Positions 1 to 5,902 of a DNA stretch of 17,985 nt are shown piece after piece. Numbering within the stretch: position 1 is the first letter of the stretch; each line of letters opens with the position of its first letter. Below the pieces are notes generated by a model, which was not told the DNA's origin, searched no databases, and was given only the letters and a program-made list of their open reading frames with translations. Origin of the DNA: Atlantibacter sp032075065 (GTDB taxonomy: Bacteria; Pseudomonadota; Gammaproteobacteria; Enterobacterales; Enterobacteriaceae); the NCBI RefSeq assembly GCF_032075065.1, contig NZ_DAMAZC010000078.1, positions 1 through 17,985 of the forward strand. The letters run 5' to 3'. The position numbers were made by a program, and so were the translations under genes.

Positions 1-55
1 AGGCACCGGTTTTTGATACCGGCATTCCCTGGTTCGAATCCAGGTACCCCAGCCA
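1..55 (+). tRNA. glnW: tRNA-Gln (anticodon TTG), 3' part
   Basis: This is the last 55 nt of a tRNA gene whose first ~20 nt lie before the window. The anticodon stem CCGGT/ACCGG (6-10 and 18-22) encloses a 7-nt loop with anticodon TTG at 13-15. A T-arm with GGTTCGAATCC follows, and the encoded CCA is at 53-55. The acceptor 3' strand TACCCCA matches that of the complete Gln tRNAs downstream. By order (Gln-TTG, Met, Gln-CTG, Gln-CTG) it corresponds to glnW of the E. coli metT-leuW-glnU-glnW-metU-glnV-glnX operon. glnU has the same anticodon, so the symbol rests on position. Confidence 0.9.
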
Positions 56-84
56 GCCAGTTTTGGCTGGTAGAAACACAATAT

Positions 85-161
85 GGCTACGTAGCTCAGC
101 TGGTTAGAGCACATCACTCATAATGATGGGGTCACAGGTTCGATTCCCGTCGTAGCCACCA
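85..161 (+). tRNA. metU: tRNA-Met (anticodon CAT), elongator
   Basis: This is a complete 77-nt cloverleaf. The acceptor GGCTACG pairs with CGTAGCC (85-91 and 151-157), followed by discriminator A and the encoded CCA ending at 161. Anticodon CAT is at 119-121 and the T-loop is GGTTCGATTCC. The fully paired first acceptor base pair identifies an elongator rather than the initiator tRNA. It lies 29 nt after tRNA-Gln(TTG) and only 5 nt before the next tRNA-Gln, so it is co-transcribed and released by processing. The symbol is by position in the conserved operon. Confidence 0.95.
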
Positions 162-166
162 CCTTT

Positions 167-241
167 TGGGGTATCGCCAAGCGGTAAGGCAGTGGATTCT
201 GATTCCACCATCCCGAGGTTCGAATCCTCGTACCCCAGCCA
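167..241 (+). tRNA. glnV: tRNA-Gln (anticodon CTG), first copy
   Basis: This is a complete 75-nt tRNA gene with acceptor TGGGGTA/TACCCCA and anticodon stem GTGGA/TCCAC (192-196 and 204-208). Anticodon CTG is at 199-201, the T-arm contains GGTTCGAATCC, and CCA is encoded at 239-241. It reads CAG codons. It is identical over all 75 nt to the copy at 280-354. The glnV/glnX labels follow the E. coli operon order and cannot be told apart by sequence. Confidence 0.95.
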
Positions 242-279
242 ATTTAAAAAGACGGATTGCGTCAGCAACCGCACCCTGT

Positions 280-354
280 TGGGGTATCGCCAAGCGGTAA
301 GGCAGTGGATTCTGATTCCACCATCCCGAGGTTCGAATCCTCGTACCCCAGCCA
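280..354 (+). tRNA. glnX: tRNA-Gln (anticodon CTG), second copy, last tRNA of the operon
   Basis: This 75-nt gene is identical to the one at 167-241, with anticodon CTG at 312-314 and encoded CCA at 352-354. A 38-nt spacer (242-279) separates the copies. The shared terminator stem starts within 12 nt of the CCA end, so this is the promoter-distal member of the operon. Confidence 0.95.
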
Positions 355-359
355 CTCTT

Positions 360-387
360 AAAAAAGCTCGCTTCGGCGAGCTTTTTT
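360..387. terminator. Bidirectional intrinsic terminator (tRNA operon / ubiF)
   Basis: Stem GCTCGC (366-371), TTCG tetraloop (372-375) and stem GCGAGC (376-381) are flanked by six A on the left (360-365) and six T on the right (382-387). The symmetric A and T tracts let it act on the tRNA operon from the left and on ubiF from the right. Confidence 0.93.
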
Positions 388-410
388 GCTTTCTACGATC
401 CCGTCAATAT

Positions 411-437
411 GTCGTCCTTAGCTTCGATAAGGACGAC
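411..437. other. Perfect 10-bp inverted repeat between ubiF stop and shared terminator
   Basis: GTCGTCCTTA (411-420) and TAAGGACGAC (428-437) are perfect reverse complements around a 7-nt loop. Outer CTACG (393-397) and CGTAG (437-441) could also pair in an alternative longer-range fold. There is no T-tract on either side, so it is not a standard terminator. In ubiF mRNA it would be a 3'-UTR hairpin starting 11 nt after the stop codon, and might protect the transcript from 3' exonucleases. That role is inference. Confidence 0.6.
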
Positions 438-448
438 GTAGAATGCTG

Positions 449-1624
449 TTACAGCCCTAACGCATACTTGAGCGCCTGGCGTTTCAGTACGCCCGCGCGT
501 TCAGCCGCCATCAGGCCAAGATTGCGTAACAGTTTCACCGGCGGCAGATCGTTGCTGAACCCGGCGTAGAACAAATCCATACCGCTTTGCATCAGGAAGT
601 TATCCCCCTGGCGGCGCATCTGATAACGGCGCAAAACCTCATAGCTCGCCCAGAGTTCGCCGTGGCTGCGGGCGCGCACCAGCACGTCCAGCAACGCGTC
701 CACGTCGCGATAGCCCAGGTTAACGCCCTGCCCCGCCAGCGGATGGATGGTATGCGCCGCATCTCCCACCAGCGCCAGGCCCATCTGAGCGTAGCGCAGC
801 GCGTGGCGGCGGGTCAGTTGAAACGCGCCGCAGGCTTGTGGGGTGACGTTACCGACGCGCCGCGGGAAATGCAGGGCAATCTCCCGGCCCAGTTGTTCCA
901 TCGACATGCTTTGCAACTGGCGAATACGCGCCGGTTGGTCGTACCACACCAGCGACGCCCAGTTATCGTACAGTGGCAGAAAAGCGCGCGGACCGTCCGG
1001 GGTAAACTGCTGCCAGGTGCTGTCGCCAGGGTCGTTGGCGCAGCGCACCGAAATTAACAGGCAGGACTGCTGATAGTTCCAGGCATGAATGCCGATACCG
1101 GCCCACTCGCGAACCCGGGAATTCGCCCCATCGGCACCGATTACCAGCTTCGCCTCCAGTACGCTGCCGTCTTCAAAGGTCAGTTCATGGATATCATTAC
1201 GCCGGTGCATCTGAGCAAGCGCCGCCGGGCAGTGCAACGTAATCGAAGGATGCTGCTCCAGCGCCTGCCATAGCGCCCGTTGCAGCACCTGGTTTTCCAC
1301 CATAAAACCCAGCTCCGGCAGCTTCAGCTCCGAGGCGTCAAACGCCACGTGGGAGGCTTCCCACTCCCAGGTTTCCAGCCGTCGCCAGGCATGGGCGCGC
1401 ATGCCAAGAATATCATCCCATACGCCCAGTTGCTTCAATAACGCCACGGAAGCGGCGCTAATTGCCGAAATACGCACGTCAGGGGGCGACGTCGGGTCAA
1501 ATTCCGCTGGCGGCGCATGTTCAATTACGCTGACCTGAAAACCGTGTTGCGCGAGCCCCAGTGCAATTGCGGCGCCCACCATGCCTGCGCCGATAACGGC
1601 GACTTCAGTTGGTTGATTTGCCAT
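449..1624 (-). CDS. ubiF: 3-demethoxyubiquinol 3-hydroxylase UbiF
   Basis: UbiF is the FAD-dependent monooxygenase of the UbiH/UbiF/VisC/COQ6 family that adds the last ring hydroxyl in aerobic ubiquinone synthesis, working with the Ubi complex near the inner membrane. Three family signatures are visible: the FAD dinucleotide-binding GAGMVG (12-17), the DG motif in VIGADGANSRVR (162-171) and the GD motif in GDAAHTIHPLAGQG (287-300). The C-terminal run NLGLMAAERAGVLKRQALKYALGL is typical of enteric UbiF. I chose the ATG at 1624 (MANQPTE, 391 aa, the E. coli length). Its AAGGA lies 9 nt upstream, whereas the ATG two codons earlier (1630) leaves only 3 nt from the same AAGGA. It is convergent with the tRNA operon and divergent from miaB. 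Confidence 0.95.
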   Translation of the reverse strand: MANQPTEVAVIGAGMVGAAIALGLAQHGFQVSVIEHAPPAEFDPTSPPDVRISAISAASVALLKQLGVWDDILGMRAHAWRRLETWEWEASHVAFDASELKLPELGFMVENQVLQRALWQALEQHPSITLHCPAALAQMHRRNDIHELTFEDGSVLEAKLVIGADGANSRVREWAGIGIHAWNYQQSCLLISVRCANDPGDSTWQQFTPDGPRAFLPLYDNWASLVWYDQPARIRQLQSMSMEQLGREIALHFPRRVGNVTPQACGAFQLTRRHALRYAQMGLALVGDAAHTIHPLAGQGVNLGYRDVDALLDVLVRARSHGELWASYEVLRRYQMRRQGDNFLMQSGMDLFYAGFSNDLPPVKLLRNLGLMAAERAGVLKRQALKYALGL

Positions 1625-1697
1625 GGTCATTTATCCTTAAACGCAGTTAATTCAGTTTACCGGATTTTCGGGTAGCTGGCGTCGCAATCCTCGCCAC

Positions 1698-1726
1698 TGG
1701 TCACGGCAGCGTCAAAGCATTACAAT
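1698..1726 (+). promoter_or_regulatory. Candidate sigma-70 promoter for miaB
   Basis: TGGTCA (1698-1703, 4/6 to TTGACA) lies 17 nt before TACAAT (1721-1726, 5/6 to TATAAT). Transcription would start near 1733, about 40 nt before the chosen miaB start. It lies in the gap between the divergent ubiF and miaB. The prediction is by eye only. Confidence 0.4.
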
Positions 1727-1771
1727 ACGCGCCCTGCATTACGGCGGTTAACTTAAGCAATGAGCATGTCG

Positions 1772-3196
1772 ATGACAAAAAAACTCCATATCAAAACCTG
1801 GGGCTGTCAGATGAACGAATACGATTCATCGAAGATGGCCGATCTGCTGGATGCCACCCACGGCTATCAACTGACCGACGTGGCGGAAGAAGCGGATGTG
1901 TTGTTGCTCAACACCTGCTCAATCCGTGAAAAGGCTCAGGAGAAAGTCTTCCATCAGCTGGGTCGCTGGAGAGCGCTTAAGGAAAAGAACCCGGAACTGA
2001 TTATCGGCGTTGGCGGCTGCGTGGCATCGCAGGAAGGCGATCACATTCGCCAGCGCGCCCACTACGTGGACATTATTTTTGGGCCGCAGACCCTTCACCG
2101 TTTACCGGAAATGATCAACCGCGTGCGTGGCGATCGCAGCCCGGTGGTGGACATCAGCTTCCCGGAAATCGAAAAATTCGACCGTCTTCCTGAACCGCGC
2201 GCCGATGGCCCAACGGCGTTTGTGTCGATCATGGAAGGCTGCAACAAGTACTGCACCTATTGTGTGGTGCCTTATACCCGCGGCGAAGAAGTCAGCCGTC
2301 CGTGCGACGATATCCTGTTTGAAATCGCCCAACTGGCGGCGCAGGGCGTGCGTGAAGTCAACCTGCTGGGCCAGAACGTCAACGCCTGGCGCGGGGAAAA
2401 CTACGATGGCACTCAAGGCACCTTTGCTGACCTGCTGCGTCTGGTGGCGGCCATCGACGGCATTGACCGCATTCGCTTCACCACCAGCCATCCGATTGAA
2501 TTCACCGATGACATCGTGGAAGTGTACCGCGACACCCCGGAGCTGGTGAGCTTCCTGCACCTGCCAGTGCAGAGCGGTTCAGACCGCGTGCTGAACCTGA
2601 TGGGCCGCACCCACACCGCGCTGGAATACAAAGCGATTATCCGTAAGCTGCGCGCCGCGCGCCCGGATATCCAGATCAGCTCTGACTTTATCGTCGGCTT
2701 CCCGGGCGAAAGTCAGCAGGACTTCGAGCAGACCATGAAGCTGATTGCCGATGTGAATTTCGACATGAGCTACAGCTTTATTTTCTCCGCGCGTCCGGGT
2801 ACGCCTGCCGCCGATATGGTGGACGATGTGCCGGAAGAGGAGAAAAAACAGCGCCTGTATATTCTTCAGGAGCGCATTAACCAGCAGGCGATGGCGTGGA
2901 GCCGCCGTATGGCAGGCACCGTTCAGCGTATTCTGGTGGAAGGCACCTCGCGTAAAAGCATTATGGAGCTCTCTGGCCGTACCGAGAACAACCGCGTGGT
3001 GAACTTCGAAGGCACGCCGGATATGATAGGTAAATTCGTTGATGTGGAAATCACCGACGTGTTCCCGAACTCGCTGCGCGGTACGGTGGTACGCACCGAA
3101 GAAGAGATGGGTTTACGTATCGTCGAATCCCCGGAATCGGTGATTGCCCGCACCCGTAAAGAAAATGAAATCGGCGTAGGCATTTACCAGCCGTAA
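1772..3196 (+). CDS. miaB: tRNA-2-methylthio-N6-dimethylallyladenosine synthase MiaB
   Basis: MiaB is the radical-SAM methylthiotransferase that converts i6A37 to ms2i6A37 in tRNAs reading U-starting codons. It carries two iron-sulfur clusters. The N-terminal UPF0004 domain supplies Cys12 (WGCQMNEYDS), Cys49 (NTCSIREK) and Cys83 (GGCVAS). The radical-SAM motif GCNKYCTYC supplies Cys157, Cys161 and Cys164. A TRAM RNA-binding domain occupies about residues 378-441. I place the start at the third of three in-frame ATGs (1760, 1766, 1772), because MTKKLHIKTWGCQ gives 474 aa and matches the E. coli start. No ATG has a good Shine-Dalgarno, so 1760 (478 aa) remains possible. The substrate tRNA class does not include the Gln tRNAs at 1-354. 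Confidence 0.96.
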   Translation: MTKKLHIKTWGCQMNEYDSSKMADLLDATHGYQLTDVAEEADVLLLNTCSIREKAQEKVFHQLGRWRALKEKNPELIIGVGGCVASQEGDHIRQRAHYVDIIFGPQTLHRLPEMINRVRGDRSPVVDISFPEIEKFDRLPEPRADGPTAFVSIMEGCNKYCTYCVVPYTRGEEVSRPCDDILFEIAQLAAQGVREVNLLGQNVNAWRGENYDGTQGTFADLLRLVAAIDGIDRIRFTTSHPIEFTDDIVEVYRDTPELVSFLHLPVQSGSDRVLNLMGRTHTALEYKAIIRKLRAARPDIQISSDFIVGFPGESQQDFEQTMKLIADVNFDMSYSFIFSARPGTPAADMVDDVPEEEKKQRLYILQERINQQAMAWSRRMAGTVQRILVEGTSRKSIMELSGRTENNRVVNFEGTPDMIGKFVDVEITDVFPNSLRGTVVRTEEEMGLRIVESPESVIARTRKENEIGVGIYQP

Positions 3197-3204
3197 TCCC
3201 CCCG

Positions 3205-3235
3205 ACGATATGCTGCCTGTATCGCAGCATATCGT
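3205..3235 (+). other. Strong hairpin just after miaB
   Basis: ACGATATGCTGC (3205-3216) and GCAGCATATCGT (3224-3235) form a perfect 12-bp stem around a 7-nt loop, with a G-T pair possible below it. It starts 8 nt after the miaB stop codon. Only TT, then GCATTT, follows, so it is at best a weak terminator. It could separate miaB from ybeZYX-lnt or protect the miaB 3' end. A weak sigma-70-like pair, TTGCAT (3235-3240) with TGTAAT (3258-3263) at 17 nt spacing, begins at its right edge. Confidence 0.6.
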
Positions 3236-3397
3236 TGCATTTGCACTGCCCTGCCCTTGTAATTGCACGCTGTTACCCAAATATCAGGCCTGAAGCTTGC
3301 GCCTTTTTCCCACGCCGTGAATAATTTCCTTAAGCCTGAGAAAATCAGCACGCATTATTGTTCACCTAACTGGCCCTGTGTGACCAAGAGGATAAGT

Positions 3398-4459
3398 TTG
3401 AATATCGAAACACGTGAATTCACCCTGGAACCTGCAGATAACGAACGTCTGCTCAGCCTTTGCGGCCCGTTTGACGACAATATCAAACAGCTCGAACGGC
3501 GCCTCGGCATCGAAATTAATCGTCGTGACAACCACTTCAAACTCACCGGACGTAGCCTGAGCGTCAGCGCTGCGGCGGATATTCTTCGCCATTTGTACGT
3601 GGATACGGCGCCGATGCGCGGCAAGATCAAGGACATCGAGCCTGAACAAATTCATCTGGCGATTAAAGAGTTCCGCGTGCTGGAGCAGAACGCGGAAAGC
3701 GTGCCGGACTATGGCAAAGCGGTCAACATTCAGACCAAGCGCGGCGTGATTAAACCGCGCACGCCTAACCAGGCGCAGTACATTGCCAATATTCTCGACC
3801 ACGACATCACTTTTGGCGTCGGTCCGGCGGGGACTGGTAAAACCTATCTGGCGGTGGCTGCGGCGGTAGATGCGCTGGAGCGCCAGGAAATCCGCCGTAT
3901 TCTGCTGACCCGTCCGGCGGTAGAAGCGGGTGAGAAACTCGGCTTCCTGCCGGGGGATCTCAGCCAGAAAGTCGACCCGTATCTGCGCCCGCTGTACGAT
4001 GCGCTGTTCGAAATGCTCGGCTTTGAGCGCGTCGAGAAGCTGATGGAGCGCAACGTGATTGAAGTCGCGCCGCTGGCCTACATGCGTGGCCGCACCCTGA
4101 ATGACGCGTTTATCATCCTCGACGAGAGCCAGAACACCACCATCGAACAGATGAAGATGTTCCTGACGCGTATCGGTTTTAACTCGAAAGCGGTGATTAC
4201 CGGCGACGTGACGCAAGTCGACTTGCCGCGCAATATGAAATCCGGCTTGCGCCATGCCATTGAAGTGCTTAACGAAGTGGAAGAGATCAGTTTTAACTTC
4301 TTCCACAGCGAAGACGTGGTGCGCCACCCGGTGGTCGCGCGCATTGTTAACGCCTATGAAGCCTGGGAAGAAGCGGATCAAAAGCGTAAAGCGGAACAGG
4401 CGGCGGAACGTAAGCGCGAAGCGCTGGCGCAGGCTGCTGGTCAGCAGGAGCAACCATGA
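3398..4459 (+). CDS. ybeZ: PhoH-like ATPase YbeZ
   Basis: YbeZ is a PhoH-family P-loop ATPase. In E. coli it is an abundant protein linked to YbeY and RNA metabolism or heat stress, and its exact activity is not settled. A Walker A GPAGTGKT sits at 142-149 and a Walker B AFIILDE at 237-243, followed by SQNTT. The N-terminal ~100 residues form the usual accessory domain, and the Lys/Glu/Ala-rich tail from about 325 looks helical and variable. The start is a TTG at 3398 (MNIETREFTLEPADN, 353 aa), preceded by AGAGGA five nt away. The same frame is open from a TTG at 3263, but that extension has no Shine-Dalgarno and resembles no family N-terminus. Its end overlaps the ybeY start by 4 nt (ATGA), implying translational coupling. 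Confidence 0.94.
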   Translation: MNIETREFTLEPADNERLLSLCGPFDDNIKQLERRLGIEINRRDNHFKLTGRSLSVSAAADILRHLYVDTAPMRGKIKDIEPEQIHLAIKEFRVLEQNAESVPDYGKAVNIQTKRGVIKPRTPNQAQYIANILDHDITFGVGPAGTGKTYLAVAAAVDALERQEIRRILLTRPAVEAGEKLGFLPGDLSQKVDPYLRPLYDALFEMLGFERVEKLMERNVIEVAPLAYMRGRTLNDAFIILDESQNTTIEQMKMFLTRIGFNSKAVITGDVTQVDLPRNMKSGLRHAIEVLNEVEEISFNFFHSEDVVRHPVVARIVNAYEAWEEADQKRKAEQAAERKREALAQAAGQQEQP

Positions 4460-4923
4460 GCCAGGTGATTCTGGATTTACAACTGGCCTGCGAAGACACC
4501 ACCGGTTTGCCGGACGAAGCACAGTTTCAGGCCTGGCTTGAAGCGGTGCTGCCTCAGTTTCAGGAAGAGGCGGAAGTAACCATTCGTCTGGTAGACGAAG
4601 CGGAAAGCCACAACCTGAACCTGACCTATCGCGGCAAAGACAAGCCCACCAACGTGCTCTCGTTTCCCTTTGAAGCGCCGCCGGGCATTGAACTGCCGCT
4701 GTTAGGTGATTTGATCATTTGCCGCCAGGTGGTGGAGCGCGAAGCGATTGAGCAAGTGAAGCCGCTGGACGCCCACTGGGCGCATATGGTCATCCATGGT
4801 AGCCTGCATCTGCTGGGCTACGACCATATCGAAGATGACGAAGCCGAAGAAATGGAAGGGCTGGAAACAGAGATAATGCTTGCTCTGGGCTTTAGCGATC
4901 CGTACATTTCCGAGAAAGAGTAA
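4456..4923 (+). CDS. ybeY: Endoribonuclease YbeY (rRNA maturation factor)
   Basis: YbeY is a single-strand-specific, metal-dependent RNase needed for 16S rRNA 3'-end maturation and late-stage 70S quality control. The family signature HGxLHLxGYDH is complete: HGSLHLLGYDH gives zinc ligands His114, His118 and His124. Conserved Arg59 lies in NLTYRGKDKPTNVLSFP. The length of 155 aa equals E. coli YbeY. The ATG overlaps the end of ybeZ by 4 nt. Co-transcription with a PhoH-like ATPase and a CBS-domain protein is a widely conserved arrangement. Confidence 0.97.
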   Translation: MSQVILDLQLACEDTTGLPDEAQFQAWLEAVLPQFQEEAEVTIRLVDEAESHNLNLTYRGKDKPTNVLSFPFEAPPGIELPLLGDLIICRQVVEREAIEQVKPLDAHWAHMVIHGSLHLLGYDHIEDDEAEEMEGLETEIMLALGFSDPYISEKE

Positions 4924-4953
4924 GCAGTGAGGCAATGTTGCCCCTGCACCCAG

Positions 4954-4982
4954 GCCGCCGCCGTGCGTTTTCCGGCGACGGC
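4954..4982 (+). other. GC-rich hairpin in the ybeY-ybeX gap
   Basis: GCCGCCGCCG (4954-4963) and CGGCGACGGC (4973-4982) form a 10-bp stem with one C-A mismatch and a 9-nt loop. It starts 30 nt after the ybeY stop codon and ends 37 nt before ybeX, without a T-tract. It may tune ybeX expression or block degradation. No function can be read from the sequence itself. Confidence 0.45.
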
Positions 4983-5019
4983 GCAATCACAACCAACATG
5001 AGGTCCTGTACCAGACGCC

Positions 5020-5898
5020 ATGAGCGACGATAATTCACACAGTAGTGACACGCTTAACAGCAAGAAGGGATTCTTCTCCCTTTTACTGAGCCAGCTTTTC
5101 CACGGCGAACCAAAAAACCGTGAAGAGTTACTGGCACTGATCCGTGATTCCGAACAAAACGAGCTTATCGACCTGGATACCCGCGATATGCTTGAAGGGG
5201 TAATGGATATCGCTGACCAACGGGTCCGCGACATCATGATCCCGCGCTCGCAGATGGTCACCGTTAAACGCAACCAGAGCCTGGACGAATGTCTCGATGT
5301 GATCATCGAATCCGCCCACTCGCGTTTCCCGGTCATCAGCGAAGACAAAGATCACATTGAAGGGATTCTGATGGCGAAAGATCTGCTGCCGTTTATGCGC
5401 AGCGATGCCGAGCCGTTCAGTATGGAAAAAGTGTTACGCCCGGCGGTAGTTGTGCCGGAAAGCAAGCGGGTTGACCGCATGCTGAAAGAGTTCCGTTCTC
5501 AGCGTTACCACATGGCGATTGTCATTGATGAGTTTGGCGGGGTTTCCGGCCTGGTCACCATCGAAGACATTCTGGAACTGATTGTGGGTGAAATTGAAGA
5601 TGAATATGACGAAGAAGAGGATCTTGATTTTCGTCAATTGAGTCGACACACCTGGACCGTTCGCGCACTGGCGCCAATCGAAGATTTCAACGAAACCTTC
5701 GGCACCCAGTTCAGCGACGAAGAGGTCGATACCATTGGCGGCCTGGTGATGCAGGCGTTCGGCCATTTACCGGCGCGCGGCGAAACCGTTGAAATTGACG
5801 GTTACCAGTTTAAGGTCGCCATGTCGGACAGCCGACGCATTATCCAGGTTCATGTAAAAATTCCGGACGACTCGCCTTCACCCAAACTTGAAGAGTAA
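5020..5898 (+). CDS. ybeX: CBS-domain transporter-associated protein YbeX (CorC)
   Basis: YbeX was named CorC for a proposed role in magnesium/cobalt efflux with CorA. More recent work on E. coli ties it to ribosome metabolism together with ybeY. The 292-aa length equals the E. coli protein. After a short N-terminal region there are two CBS domains at about 66-126 (VRDIMIPRSQM onward) and 135-192 (to FGGVSGLVTIEDILELIVG). An acidic linker EIEDEYDEEEDLDF follows, then a CorC/HlyC-type C-terminal domain (about 205-285). There is no membrane segment, so it is cytosolic. The nearest purine-rich stretch (GAGG, 5000-5003) is about 16 nt from the ATG, an unusually long spacing. The start is supported by matching the E. 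coli N-terminus (MSDDNSHSSDT). Confidence 0.95.
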   Translation: MSDDNSHSSDTLNSKKGFFSLLLSQLFHGEPKNREELLALIRDSEQNELIDLDTRDMLEGVMDIADQRVRDIMIPRSQMVTVKRNQSLDECLDVIIESAHSRFPVISEDKDHIEGILMAKDLLPFMRSDAEPFSMEKVLRPAVVVPESKRVDRMLKEFRSQRYHMAIVIDEFGGVSGLVTIEDILELIVGEIEDEYDEEEDLDFRQLSRHTWTVRALAPIEDFNETFGTQFSDEEVDTIGGLVMQAFGHLPARGETVEIDGYQFKVAMSDSRRIIQVHVKIPDDSPSPKLEE

Positions 5899-5902
5899 TG
5901 GA

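Noticed and set aside
167..354. Repeat unit with spacer, considered as a CRISPR-like array
   Set aside because: There are only two units, each a perfect tRNA-Gln cloverleaf, so they are tRNA genes.
104..569. Open frames on both strands crossing the tRNA genes and terminator
   Set aside because: They translate tRNA and terminator sequence. The cloverleafs explain the region completely.
587..1057. A 156-codon plus-strand frame inside ubiF
   Set aside because: It is antisense to conserved UbiF sequence including the GD motif region, and has no recognisable product.
3362..4522. A 386-codon open frame antisense to ybeZ
   Set aside because: It is complementary to the clear ybeZ coding sequence, has no family motifs, and its composition is typical of a mirror frame.
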